A stretch of DNA of 64,000 bases from Chryseobacterium fluminis (GCF_026314945.1 NZ_CP111121.1:372001-436000), one strand, 5' to 3'; positions 9,450 to 17,770 are shown, numbered from the stretch's first letter. The notes: generated by a model from the sequence alone, not told the origin. Program-made: numbers and translations.

Positions 9450-9523
9450 GGGGAATTAGCTCATCTGGCTAGAGCGTTAGACTGGCAGTCTAAAGGTGAC
9501 GGGTTCGATCCCCGTATTCTCCA
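9450..9523 (+). tRNA. tRNA-Ala (anticodon GGC)
   Basis: A complete cloverleaf: acceptor stem GGGGAAT/ATTCTCC, D-arm GCTC/GAGC, anticodon stem TTAGA/TCTAA with loop CTGGCAG (anticodon GGC, reading GCC and GCU), and a T-arm with GGTTCGATCC. The acceptor stem contains the G3-U70 wobble pair, the identity element of alanine tRNA, which settles the assignment. The discriminator base is A; CCA is not encoded. Confidence 0.95.
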
Positions 9524-9639
9524 CTCAGTCTTATAACGTGCTGATATTAGTAGTTTTAATTTTTTACAACTACCATATGAGTAAAAAATGAGTAAAATTT
9601 TTCACTCTTGCCCAAGTGTTCACGATCAATAATTGTGAT

Positions 9640-9832
9640 ATGAAAAATTTCGAAGTTAAAATTTTTATACCATCGAATCCTAACGATCGATGGTATATTT
9701 ACGTTTATGACAATCTTTCTCAAAAAATTATACACAAGACATAGGATCATGAACAAAAGTTGGGGACTATGCAAAAAGTTGAGAGAGTCTGAACAGGAAA
9801 AATGCTTTGTCTTTTACTCCTCGAAGCTGTAA
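9640..9832 (+). pseudogene. Possible remnant of a tyrosine recombinase N-terminus downstream of tRNA-Ala
   Basis: A short frame from ATG 9640 reads MKNFEVKIFIPS, then DRWYIYVYDNLSQKIIHK, and stops at 9742-9744. Coding-like sequence continues in another frame (KKLRESEQEKCF) to about 9830. Strands of the type 'DRWYIYVY...KIIHK' are usual at the N-terminus of flavobacterial phage/transposon integrases, and the position just 3' of a tRNA would suit an old integration site. The fragment is too short for certainty; it could also be chance. Confidence 0.3.
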
Positions 9833-10000
9833 TCTGAAGTTTTTAATTTTAGCATTGAAAATTCATTGTCAGAATAGCCTCATCTGAATATAGATTACCG
9901 TATTTTAATACACCCTTAATAAATCGGGATGACTTTACCATTAATATATAAATTTATATATTTGTTTGGAATTATCACCTTTATTACCAATCAGAAGGAT

Positions 10001-10570
10001 ATGAAAACGGGAGTATTTGAACATCAATTAAAAATAAAGCAGCAGTTTTTTTTACTGATTATCTCTTTACTGATTATTTCCTGCGGAAGTTCAAAACATG
10101 TTGTCACTAAGAAAAATGCGGGAAAAACCATCGCCAAAACAGAAAACCTTCGTAAACTTGATTCTAAATTTAATGGTAAAGTCTCACGATCTGTCGCTGA
10201 TATTTTAAAAGACGCAGAAAAATATTTGGGAGCCCCTTATAAATTTGGGGGGAACACATCTTCAGGATTCGACTGTTCCGGGTTTACGGTAAAAGTTTTT
10301 GGAGAAAATGATCTCCAGCTTCCCAGAAGATCTTCTGATCAGGCTGACGCCGGAAATAAAATCGATATAAAAGAGGTAAAACCCGGCGATCTTTTATTTT
10401 TTGCCACATCCGGAGGAAGCAGAATTTCGCATGTAGGAATTGTACATGATATCGGAAACGATGGTGAAGTAAAATTCATTCATGCCTCCACGACCAAAGG
10501 GGTTATTATTTCTTCCCTAAACGAAAAATACTGGAACAAAGCTTATCTTCACGCACAAAGAGTTTTATAG
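10001..10570 (+). CDS. NlpC/P60 (C40) cell-wall peptidase, lipoprotein
   Basis: 189 residues from the ATG at 10001. I prefer this start over the upstream 9929 because it puts the lipobox LIISC (about residue 34) behind one hydrophobic segment. The catalytic domain has Cys in FGGNTSSGFDCSGF, His in SRISHVGIVHD and the third polar residue in KFIHAST, the Cys-His-His arrangement of gamma-D-glutamyl-diaminopimelate endopeptidases such as Spr/MepS. It would cleave peptidoglycan stem peptides in the periplasm, tethered to a membrane. It is monocistronic. Confidence 0.9.
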   Translation: MKTGVFEHQLKIKQQFFLLIISLLIISCGSSKHVVTKKNAGKTIAKTENLRKLDSKFNGKVSRSVADILKDAEKYLGAPYKFGGNTSSGFDCSGFTVKVFGENDLQLPRRSSDQADAGNKIDIKEVKPGDLLFFATSGGSRISHVGIVHDIGNDGEVKFIHASTTKGVIISSLNEKYWNKAYLHAQRVL

Positions 10571-10717
10571 CGGGTCATATTTTCAATGGTCCACAGAGGT
10601 CAGGCTGCTTTTCATTACGATCGCGGATCCGGCAATCTCATTGGTAACACAAGTATGGCGGTTGATTTAAATCATTTCAACATCTCCGATTTCAAAATGT
10701 TTTGCTGAACTTTTTTG

Positions 10718-10725
10718 TATCTTTG
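10718..10725 (+). promoter_or_regulatory. -7 promoter element of dapD (TATCTTTG)
   Basis: A perfect TAnnTTTG element 25 nt before the dapD ATG. A TTTG at 10701-10704 is only 13 nt upstream, shorter than the usual spacing, so the -33 element is uncertain. Confidence 0.55.
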
Positions 10726-10750
10726 GCGCGAATAATTTTAAACTAGAAAG

Positions 10751-11563
10751 ATGTCGTTACAACAAACAATTGAAAATATCTGGGACAACAGAGAATTATT
10801 GCAGAATGAAGACAGCCAGAAAGCGATCAGAGAAGTAATTTCTTTGGTTGACAAAGGTGAACTTCGTACCGCAGAACCTACTGAAAACGGATGGCAGGTA
10901 AATGAATGGGTAAAAAAAGCGGTGGTCATGTATTTTCCGATCCAGAAAATGGAAACGATCGAAGTAGGTCCGTTCGAATTTCATGATAAAATGCCTCTAA
11001 AGAAAAATTATGCTGAAAAAGGGGTGAGAGTTGTACCGCATGCCGTGGCAAGAGAAGGAGCTTACATTGCGCCGGGCGTTATTATGATGCCTTCTTATGT
11101 CAATATCGGGGCTTATGTAGATTCCGGAACGATGGTAGATACATGGGCGACAGTAGGAAGCTGTGCTCAGATCGGTAAAAACGTTCATTTGAGCGGAGGT
11201 GTTGGAATCGGTGGAGTATTAGAACCTCTTCAGGCTGCTCCCGTAATTATCGAGGATGATTGCTTTATCGGATCAAGATGTATCGTTGTAGAGGGAGTAC
11301 ACGTAGAAAAAGAAGCCGTATTGGGTGCCAATGTTGTACTAACTGCTTCCACTAAAATTATTGATGTAACCGGAGATACTCCTGTGGAAATCAAAGGAAG
11401 AGTTCCTGCCCGTTCGGTAGTAATCCCGGGAAGTTATACGAAACAGTATCCTGCCGGAGAATATCAGGTTCCGTGTGCTTTGATCATCGGTCAGAGAAAG
11501 GAGTCTACCGATAAAAAAACATCGCTAAATGATGCATTGAGGGAGAATAATGTTGCTGTTTAA
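10751..11563 (+). CDS. dapD: 2,3,4,5-tetrahydropyridine-2,6-dicarboxylate N-succinyltransferase
   Basis: 270 residues, the usual length for DapD. It transfers succinyl from succinyl-CoA to tetrahydrodipicolinate in the succinylase branch of diaminopimelate/lysine synthesis. An N-terminal helical domain is followed by a left-handed parallel beta-helix of hexapeptide repeats (about residues 100-220: GAYIAPGVIMMPSYVNIG, GAYVDSGTMVDTWATVGS, GKNVHLSGGVGIGG, IIEDDCFIGS). The stretch VDTWATVGSCAQIG contains the catalytic-site signature. It is followed after 30 bp by a glycan-synthesis operon and may share its transcript. Confidence 0.96.
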   Translation: MSLQQTIENIWDNRELLQNEDSQKAIREVISLVDKGELRTAEPTENGWQVNEWVKKAVVMYFPIQKMETIEVGPFEFHDKMPLKKNYAEKGVRVVPHAVAREGAYIAPGVIMMPSYVNIGAYVDSGTMVDTWATVGSCAQIGKNVHLSGGVGIGGVLEPLQAAPVIIEDDCFIGSRCIVVEGVHVEKEAVLGANVVLTASTKIIDVTGDTPVEIKGRVPARSVVIPGSYTKQYPAGEYQVPCALIIGQRKESTDKKTSLNDALRENNVAV

Positions 11564-11593
11564 GATTACTATTTTAAACTAAAACCTACCATC

Positions 11594-12766
11594 TTGAAAG
11601 AAAAATTTCTTAGAATACTTTTAAACCCTAAATATATATTTGGGGTTTATCTTATTATATCAGTGGTTACTGCCATTTCCAAATACTTAAGAGGTGACTA
11701 CGCGATTAATAATTATCTGATTTTTAAAAATGTATTTTTTAACACGGTCAGTCAGAAAAATTTATTTATTCATTACCCCGATCTCTATTTTGATCTTAAC
11801 CACTACGGTGTTTTTTTCAGTGCGCTGATTGCTCCTTTTGCTTTAATGCCGGATTGGCTGGGTATTTCTCTGTGGAACGTTGCCAATACTTTTATCTTTG
11901 TGTATGGAATTTATAAACTTCCGTTCTCAGATTCAAAAAAGGCGGTTTTCGGGCTGCTTTGTCTTCAGGAATACATTACAGCAGCTTTAAGTTTACAGTT
12001 TAATGTTGCTTTAACAGGTCTTTTATTACTGTCAGCAACTTTCATTTACGAAAGAAAAGAAGTACAGTCCGCCACCGCGATTTTAATAGGAGTATTTGTG
12101 AAAATCTACGGAATTGTAGGGCTTACCCAGTTTTTATTCATTAAAAACAAGGCGAAATTTATTCTTTCCGGATTAGTGATTGCCGTTATATTCTTTGCAC
12201 TTCCGATGGCGTACTCAAGCCCCGCATTCGTTATTCAGAGCTACACAGACTGGTTCCAGTCTATCGTTGAAAAAAACAGTGAGAACCAGGTGTTGGGAAA
12301 TATGCAGGACATTTCACTGATGGGATTTTTCAGAAGAATTTTAGGAGATGCATCGATTTCAAATCTTGTATTTTTAGCAGTGGGTTTACCGTTATTTGCA
12401 GCACCCTACATCAGGATCGGACAATATAAGCATTATGCATTTCAGCTGATGATTTTAGCTTCTTCATTACTGTTTTTAGTATTGTTCAGCTCAAGTTCAG
12501 AATCTCCGACCTATATCATTGCCGTTGTTGGCGTTTTGATCTGGTTTTTCCTCCAGAAGGAAAGAACCCCGGTTATTATCGGACTGTTGGTTTTCGTAAT
12601 GATATTTACCTGTTTCTCAACCTCAGACCTTTTTCCGAAATTTGTGAAGGAAAACTACATTATCAAATATTCTCTGAAAGCGGTACCTTGCATCATCGTA
12701 TGGCTCAGGGTTACCTATGAACTGTTAACCGGAGATTTTGAAAAAAATTATAGCCTGAATTCATAA
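11594..12766 (+). CDS. Polytopic membrane glycosyltransferase of the GT87/DUF2029 type
   Basis: 390 residues starting at TTG 11594 (MKEKFLRILLNPKYIFGVYL); no ATG fits. About ten hydrophobic segments run through the protein, e.g. YHFSALIAPFALMP-like, LTGLLLLSATFIYE and IIAVVGVLIWFFLQ. A conserved feature of GT87 polyprenyl-phosphate-mannose/arabinose mannosyltransferases is the 'K.YG' segment after a short helix (IGVFVKIYGIVGL here). It would move a sugar from a lipid-linked donor on the periplasmic side. It is first in a run of four tightly spaced genes (3, 2 and -4 bp apart), with the GT2 gene next, which could make the lipid-linked donor. Confidence 0.7.
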   Translation: MKEKFLRILLNPKYIFGVYLIISVVTAISKYLRGDYAINNYLIFKNVFFNTVSQKNLFIHYPDLYFDLNHYGVFFSALIAPFALMPDWLGISLWNVANTFIFVYGIYKLPFSDSKKAVFGLLCLQEYITAALSLQFNVALTGLLLLSATFIYERKEVQSATAILIGVFVKIYGIVGLTQFLFIKNKAKFILSGLVIAVIFFALPMAYSSPAFVIQSYTDWFQSIVEKNSENQVLGNMQDISLMGFFRRILGDASISNLVFLAVGLPLFAAPYIRIGQYKHYAFQLMILASSLLFLVLFSSSSESPTYIIAVVGVLIWFFLQKERTPVIIGLLVFVMIFTCFSTSDLFPKFVKENYIIKYSLKAVPCIIVWLRVTYELLTGDFEKNYSLNS

Positions 12767-12768
12767 AT

Positions 12769-13698
12769 ATGAAAAAAATTTCAATTGTAATTCCCGCGTA
12801 TAACGAAGAAGGAAATGTCGCCATGATCCATCAGAAAATTAAAGATATTTTTGATGATCTGGATCATTATGGTTTTGAAATCATATTTGTGAATGATGGG
12901 AGCAGAGACCATACACAACATCAGTTAGAAGAACTCTCCCGGAAATATGATGAGGTGAAATTTATTGAATTTTCGAGAAATTTCGGACACCAGCCCGCAG
13001 TAAAAGCCGGACTGGACCATGCGCAGGGAAATGCGGTCATCTCTATGGATGGCGATCTACAGCATCCGCCGGAACTTATTCCTGATATGATTAAAAAATG
13101 GGAAGAAGGTTATGATATTGTATTCACGGTAAGAACTTATCCTAAAGAAATCTCATGGTTTAAAAGAAAAACATCAGACTTTTTTTATAAAATACTGTCC
13201 AGTCTTTCTGACGTAAATCTTACGAAAGGAGGAGGCTCAGATTTCAGACTCATGGATGCCAAAGCGGTAGAGGTTCTGCGAAGTCTTAATGAAGATGATC
13301 TGTTTCTGAGAGGGCTCACAAGCTGGATGGGATTCAGACAGGTGGGTATCAACTTTACCGCCTGCGAGAGATTATCCGGAGAAAGCAGTTACAATCTTAA
13401 AAAAATGATCACTTTCGCCTTTACCGGAATTACCGCTTTCAGTGTCAAACCGCTTTATATTGCTGCTTACCTGGGGTTTTTATTTTCTGCCCTGTCCGTT
13501 TTGGGATACGGAGCGTACGTCATCCATTCTTTTATTGCCCATACCGAAATATCGGGTTGGGCCTCACTCATTATGACCATTGTTTTCTTCGGTGGATTAC
13601 AGTTGATTATCATGGGAATCATCGGGATTTATTTAGGGAAAATATTTAAACAGACGAAAGAACGGCCGAATTACATCATTAAAAACAAAAATTTTTAG
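12769..13698 (+). CDS. GT2 glycosyltransferase, polyprenyl-phosphate sugar synthase type
   Basis: 309 residues. The N-terminal GT-A domain has ISIVIPAYNEEGNV, the donor-binding SRNFGHQPAVKAG and the DXD-region VISMDGDLQHPPE; the C-terminal third has two transmembrane helices (AAYLGFLFSALSVLGYGAYV; LIMTIVFFGGLQLIIMGIIG). This is the GtrB/DPM1/ArnC architecture, which transfers a sugar from a nucleotide donor to undecaprenyl phosphate. It probably supplies the neighbouring GT87-type protein. The sugar is unknown. Confidence 0.88.
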   Translation: MKKISIVIPAYNEEGNVAMIHQKIKDIFDDLDHYGFEIIFVNDGSRDHTQHQLEELSRKYDEVKFIEFSRNFGHQPAVKAGLDHAQGNAVISMDGDLQHPPELIPDMIKKWEEGYDIVFTVRTYPKEISWFKRKTSDFFYKILSSLSDVNLTKGGGSDFRLMDAKAVEVLRSLNEDDLFLRGLTSWMGFRQVGINFTACERLSGESSYNLKKMITFAFTGITAFSVKPLYIAAYLGFLFSALSVLGYGAYVIHSFIAHTEISGWASLIMTIVFFGGLQLIIMGIIGIYLGKIFKQTKERPNYIIKNKNF

Positions 13699-13699
13699 C

Positions 13700-14476
13700 A
13701 TGGTTTTATTGAGTTTTGATATTGAGGAATTTGATATGCCATTAGAATACAACGGAACAATTTCTTTTGAAAAGCAGATTTCCATTTCGCAGACAGGATT
13801 AGAAAGAATTTTAGATATCCTGAAAAAACACAATGCAAAAGCTACTTTTTTTTCGACCGTAGTTTTTGCAGAGCAAAGCAGAGATCTTATTCACCGGCTT
13901 TTAAGTGAAGGACATGAGCTGGCTTCCCATACCTGGTTTCATTCCGATTTTAAGGAAGAACACCTGAAGGAGTCCAAAGACCGGCTGGAAGAACTTTTTT
14001 CAACAGATGTTACAGGATTAAGAATGCCCAGGATGATGCCCGTGAGCAAAAATGCTGTTGAAAATGCAGGATATTCTTATAATTCATCCATAAATCCTAC
14101 TTTTCTGCCCGGAAGGTATAATAATTTAAAGGTTTCCAGAACCTGTTTTAAAGAGGGAAATGTGACGCAGATTCCGGCTTCGGTTTCTCCCAACTTCAGA
14201 ATTCCGTTATTCTGGCTGAGTTTCCATAATTTTCCCTTATCCTTTTACAAAAAGCTGGCTTCAGATGTATTAAAGAAAGATCAGTATCTCAATATTTATT
14301 TTCATCCCTGGGAATTTGCAGAAATAAAAGAGGATGCCTTTAAGCTGCCGGGGTTTACCGTGAAAAACTCGGGAAGAGCCATGGTAGAAAGATTTGATGA
14401 ATTCATAGGCTGGCTTAAAAATAAAAACCATAGCTTTGGAACGTTCCAGGAATTTCAAAAACAAACAGAATCATGA
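13700..14476 (+). CDS. Polysaccharide deacetylase family protein (NodB homology)
   Basis: 258 residues. The NodB fold is seen from LLSFDIEEFDMP (catalytic Asp region; both a DxE pair and metal-binding Asp), then AKATFFSTVVFAEQ, then EGHELASHTWFHSDF carrying the metal-binding His pair (SHTxxH), LRMPRMMPVS (motif 3 with Arg) and IYFHPWEFAE (motif 5 His). The DIEEFD beginning is typical of the DUF3473/XrtA-associated group of deacetylases. It probably removes acetyl groups from an N-acetylated sugar in the polymer built by its neighbours. It overlaps the next gene by ATGA. Confidence 0.87.
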   Translation: MVLLSFDIEEFDMPLEYNGTISFEKQISISQTGLERILDILKKHNAKATFFSTVVFAEQSRDLIHRLLSEGHELASHTWFHSDFKEEHLKESKDRLEELFSTDVTGLRMPRMMPVSKNAVENAGYSYNSSINPTFLPGRYNNLKVSRTCFKEGNVTQIPASVSPNFRIPLFWLSFHNFPLSFYKKLASDVLKKDQYLNIYFHPWEFAEIKEDAFKLPGFTVKNSGRAMVERFDEFIGWLKNKNHSFGTFQEFQKQTES

Positions 14477-15582
14477 AGATTGCCTTTGATGCCAAACGTT
14501 TCTTTCACAATACTTCAGGATTGGGAAACTATTCCCGCGATCTTGTACGTATTTTAACACAATATTTCCCAGAAAACGATTATATTTTATTAAACAAAAA
14601 TAAATCGGAGCGAGGAAAAGATATTTTGGAGAATCCGAGTACTCATTTTGTCCAGACTTCCGTTGGAAGCATGTCCAGACAGCTCAAAATGGGCAGGGAT
14701 GCCCAAAAGCAGCAGGCAGATATTTTCCATGGCTTATCAGGAGAACTACCTCTGAAATGGGATGCGTTTCCCATTAAAAAAGTGGTCACCATCCATGATC
14801 TCATATTTGTAAGATATCCTCAGTATTACTCTTTTTTCGACCGTACCATTCATCTTTGGAAATTCAGGAAAGCGGCCCAGGCTGCCGATAAAATTATTGC
14901 TATTTCAGAACAGACCAAAAGGGATATTGTCCGGTTTTTGAAAGTTCCGGAGGCAAAGATTCAGGTGGTTTACCAGGGCTGTCATCAGGCTTTTAAGGAA
15001 CAGCAGACCGGGCAGCAGATAAAAGAAACCCAAGAAAAGTTCGGATTACCCGACCGGTTTATATTAAATGTGGGAACCATTGAAGAAAGGAAAAATCTTC
15101 TGAATGTTGTTAAAGGAATTAACGGCAGTGAGATTCCGCTCGTAGTGGTGGGAAAAAAGACAAAATATTTTAAAAAAATCGAAACATTCATCAGGAAAAA
15201 TAAGCTTCAAAAACAGGTTTATTTTCTGGAAGGCGTTTCTATGGAAGAATTGGCCGTAATTTACAAACTGGCTGATATTTTTATTTATCCCAGTTTTTTT
15301 GAAGGTTTCGGAATTCCGGTGATCGAAGCACTGTTTTCTAAAACGGTGACGGTTACCAGTAATACCAGCTGCCTGCCGGAAGCAGGCGGGCCGGATTCTG
15401 TCTATGTGAATCCCCATAATTATTCAGATATTCAGTCCAAGATAAAATTCCTTTGGGATAATGAGGCGGAGCGCAAACGCCGTGCTGAAAAAAGCTTTGA
15501 ATATGTTCAGAAGTTTAATGACGAACCTATCGCCAACGAATTGATGAGTCTGTATCAGGCCTTAATAAAAAATAAGTTATAA
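14473..15582 (+). CDS. GT4-family glycosyltransferase
   Basis: 369 residues, soluble or membrane-associated. It shows the GT-B layout: N-terminal domain starting KIAFDAKRFFHNTSGLGNYSRDL (glycine-rich acceptor loop), a linker, then the donor domain with FILNVGTIEERKNL and the EX7E signature in FFEGFGIPVIEALFSK. A retaining transferase using a nucleotide sugar is expected. Its ATG overlaps the stop of the deacetylase gene (ATGA), so translation is coupled. It is the last gene of the glycan operon and ends in a bidirectional terminator. Confidence 0.92.
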   Translation: MKIAFDAKRFFHNTSGLGNYSRDLVRILTQYFPENDYILLNKNKSERGKDILENPSTHFVQTSVGSMSRQLKMGRDAQKQQADIFHGLSGELPLKWDAFPIKKVVTIHDLIFVRYPQYYSFFDRTIHLWKFRKAAQAADKIIAISEQTKRDIVRFLKVPEAKIQVVYQGCHQAFKEQQTGQQIKETQEKFGLPDRFILNVGTIEERKNLLNVVKGINGSEIPLVVVGKKTKYFKKIETFIRKNKLQKQVYFLEGVSMEELAVIYKLADIFIYPSFFEGFGIPVIEALFSKTVTVTSNTSCLPEAGGPDSVYVNPHNYSDIQSKIKFLWDNEAERKRRAEKSFEYVQKFNDEPIANELMSLYQALIKNKL

Positions 15583-15605
15583 AGTCTTCTGTAACAGAAG
15601 ACTTT
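15581..15605. terminator. Bidirectional terminator between the glycan operon and the minus-strand gene
   Basis: A perfect 10-bp stem (AAAGTCTTCT with AGAAGACTTT, loop GTAAC). It overlaps the stop codon of the GT4 gene and lies 20 bp beyond the end of the facing gene at 15625. Confidence 0.75.
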
Positions 15606-15624
15606 ATGTGTATAACAGGATTGA

Positions 15625-16452
15625 TTATTCCACTTCAAAAGGAACCGCATACATCTGAACATACGGTCCGTAACTTCCCGGATCAAAACGGAATCTTATA
15701 CTTCTGGTCGCCGTACTGGTCCAGTTCCCGTTTGACATATATACCCAAAGGTATAACGTAGTAGGCGCTGTAATACTGACTGCAATATTTCCTGAACCAT
15801 AATAATCCGGACTCGCCGAAGCGCTGTTATATAAACGGGGGATAATTATTGATTTTATAGGAGAAAGATACGCAGGAGAAACATTATTGGTAGGCGAAGT
15901 TGATAAGAATAATGAGGTAAAGCCGTCATTTACATTACTGCTCGATGCATTAGCACCGGTCGGAGCGCACCACATGGTAAAATTTACCTGATATTTTCCG
16001 GGAGTCAGAGTAATATAAGCTCCGGAATAGGCAATTCTCTGGTCGCCAGATATTTGCGGATCATCAATGGTTGCTACGGTTTGTTCGGCAGTAGGAATGG
16101 TAGCCAATCTGGCAAGGCTTGTTCCGGGAGTCAGCCATCTGGCGTTTCCGTTTGAATCTGAAGTTAAAACTTTCCCTAAACCCTGATTGGTATCTGAAAT
16201 TTTCAAAGCATTTCCGGTGGTCGAGTTAATTTCGAGTTTTGCAGTAGGGGCAGTAGTTCCTATTCCTACATTTCCGTTCATATCCACTGCCACATCATTG
16301 AGCTGCTGTGCGGCACTTGGTGTTCCTGCCGCAGGATTATCCTTCATTCCGTCCACGTGAAAAACAGCTTGGGGATTTGGGGTATTTATTCCGACCTGGC
16401 CGAATACAATTGAGCTCAGCAGACATGTTAATGGCACTAACTGTTTTTTCAT
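15625..16452 (-). CDS. Secreted VGIGT-motif protein of unknown function
   Basis: 275 residues with a signal peptide (MKKQLVPLTCLLSSIVFGQ). The N-terminal third carries the repeated motif VGI(G/N)T(T/P)xPxAxL(E/H)(I/V), seen twice (VGINTPNPQAVFHVDG and VGIGTTAPTAKLEI), which is common in many exported flavobacterial proteins. The C-terminal part is Ser/Thr/Asn-rich and beta-predicted with a closing strand YVQMYAVPFEVE; it may be a jelly-roll adhesin-like domain. No T9SS tail is present. A paralogue with the same beginning lies at 51134-51976. Confidence 0.75.
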   Translation of the reverse strand: MKKQLVPLTCLLSSIVFGQVGINTPNPQAVFHVDGMKDNPAAGTPSAAQQLNDVAVDMNGNVGIGTTAPTAKLEINSTTGNALKISDTNQGLGKVLTSDSNGNARWLTPGTSLARLATIPTAEQTVATIDDPQISGDQRIAYSGAYITLTPGKYQVNFTMWCAPTGANASSSNVNDGFTSLFLSTSPTNNVSPAYLSPIKSIIIPRLYNSASASPDYYGSGNIAVSITAPTTLYLWVYMSNGNWTSTATRSIRFRFDPGSYGPYVQMYAVPFEVE

Positions 16453-16600
16453 TAGTTTTTATATTACAATTAATTTGATTGAAAACAGATAGTGATTCGG
16501 TGTATTTCTATAGACGTCCTGAAAATAAATAATGACCGGCTAATTCCAGAAATTCCGGACTCATTGGTTTTGATCGTATCTCAGATTTTATTGAAAGGCG

Positions 16601-16608
16601 CAAATATA
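16601..16608 (-). promoter_or_regulatory. -7 promoter element (TATATTTG on the minus strand)
   Basis: CAAATATA on the plus strand equals TATATTTG on the minus strand, about 150 nt upstream of the gene at 15625-16452. No good -33 element was found. Confidence 0.35.
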
Positions 16609-16619
16609 TTAAATCAGGA

Positions 16620-17073
16620 TCAATAAATGAAAATATTAAACTAATATTGCTGATATTTAAAAATATATTATTCTATAATTAATTTTTGATTTATATTTAT
16701 TTAAATTATTTTAAATCCTGTTTAAAATTAATGTTCATTAGGACCTGAACAGCTTATATCACCGATGTGATCCCATACATAAAATTCTTTTTATGATAAA
16801 ACGCAAATATTTAAAGAAAGAAGTCGTTTAAACTTATAGAGGAAAACGAGGTCGAGAAAATTTAGCAATTTTGAATTGCAATTTAAGGACTGATAATCGG
16901 GAGCTCATCAACAAAGATAAAGTAGAGAAATGGATTTCACCACATTAAGCAGAAGTAAAAGAGAATTTTTTACAAAGTTTGACTTGGTAAAAATAATTCA
17001 GACCATTATAAAACGGCTGAAAACCGATTCCAGTGGCGGAAACTTTCGTTAAAGGACTATTCCGGGGAAGAAT
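16620..17073 (+). other. Gene-free stretch with possible decayed coding sequence
   Basis: No intact gene. From about 16800 to 17073 the three plus frames contain short coding-like pieces, for instance NRFQWRKLSLKDYSGEEL near 17025-17075, interrupted by stops. It may be a worn transposase or other mobile gene, but I cannot name it. Confidence 0.3.
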
Positions 17074-17479
17074 TACCGCAGAATTAAGTTCACATCAGGT
17101 GAAAATCAAGATTTTCAAAAAACTTACGTGTACTTCTTTTGCGTAAAGCTATTACTTAAATTAACTAAAGTGTTTAGAAATGTCTTGGATTTTCTTTGTG
17201 GTTTGCTACAGACAACCACACGAAGGGATTCGTGCGGTAGCGGTGAGGTAGCGGTGTGTGGTTATTACTGTCTCACACTTAAGTACACTTTAGAAAGTCT
17301 AAAAAATACCGCAGAATTAAGTATACTTCATAAGAAAATCAAAGATTTTCAAAAAACTTACGTGTACTTCTTTTGCGTAAAGCTATTGCTTAAATTAACT
17401 AAAGTGTTTAGAAATGTCTTGGATTTTCTTTGTGGTCTACTACAGACAACCACACGAAAGGATTCGTGCGGTAGCGGTG
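17074..17479 (+). repeat. Two-copy direct repeat, period about 234 bp
   Basis: About 172 bp starting TACCGCAGAATTAAGT at 17074 and ending in GATTCGTGCGGTAGCGGTG near 17245 recurs at 17307-17479 with few differences; a 62-bp spacer separates the copies. The spacer continues GTGTGTGGTTATTACTGTCTCAC, which is partly inverted relative to ACAGACAACCACAC inside the unit, so each copy can fold back. An apparent 125-codon frame through the repeats (17128-17505) simply repeats the same residues twice and is not a convincing gene. Origin unknown. Confidence 0.8.
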
Positions 17480-17591
17480 GTAATAGAAAATTTAAACAGC
17501 TTTAAAGGCTTTATTTATCGGAGCTTTACAAAAGATTTTTCCGTTTATGCTAAAATTTAAAAGCCGTCAAATAATTTTTTTTTGAAATAAA

Positions 17592-17624
17592 TTTGTACAG
17601 TTGAAAAATAAAATCTTACCTTTG
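17592..17624 (+). promoter_or_regulatory. Promoter of the histidine operon
   Basis: TTTG at 17592-17595, a 21-nt spacer and a perfect -7 element TACCTTTG at 17617-17624, 17 nt before the leader-peptide ATG. This fits the Bacteroidota consensus in both boxes and spacing. Confidence 0.8.
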
Positions 17625-17641
17625 TCATTCAAATTTCAACA

Positions 17642-17692
17642 ATGAAACCGAATTTTTTAACAGTACATCATTATCATCATCATCTCTGCTAG
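17642..17692 (+). CDS. hisL: Histidine-operon leader peptide
   Basis: A 16-codon frame, MKPNFLTVHHYHHHLC, with five His codons out of six in a row plus one Tyr, then TAG at 17690-17692. It lies between a good promoter and an intrinsic terminator in front of hisG. The last bases CTAGACGGAA include AGACGG, which can pair with CCGTCT of the terminator's left arm. This is a classic leader peptide for transcription attenuation by His-tRNA supply. It is too short to be found by ordinary gene callers. Confidence 0.92.
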   Translation: MKPNFLTVHHYHHHLC

Positions 17693-17770
17693 ACGGAATT
17701 GATTGATAAGTTACTATGTAAAAAATCAAAATAAATTAAAAACCGTCTGAGTAAATAGACGGTTTTTTTG
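17691..17770 (+). promoter_or_regulatory. His attenuator: antiterminator/terminator region
   Basis: The terminator is AAACCGTCT (17740-17748), loop GAGTAAAT, AGACGGTTT (17757-17765), then a T run. An upstream copy of the right arm, AGACGG at 17691-17696, overlaps the stop codon of the leader peptide and can pair with CCGTCT (17743-17748) instead, forming an antiterminator. A ribosome stalled on the His codons (about 17666-17683) would leave AGACGG free; one reaching the stop codon would cover it and let the terminator form. Confidence 0.88.

Noticed and set aside
9640..9744. A real 34-residue gene
   Set aside because: It ends abruptly and coding-like sequence continues in another frame, so a remnant is more likely than a small functional protein.
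17074..17479. CRISPR array or tandem satellite
   Set aside because: Only two long units with a 62-bp spacer; CRISPR repeats are 24-48 bp with many copies, and no cas genes are in the window.
17128..17505. A 125-codon open frame reading the same peptide twice
   Set aside because: It is a consequence of the 234-bp direct repeat; the start is weak, composition is odd and there is no sign of selection for protein.
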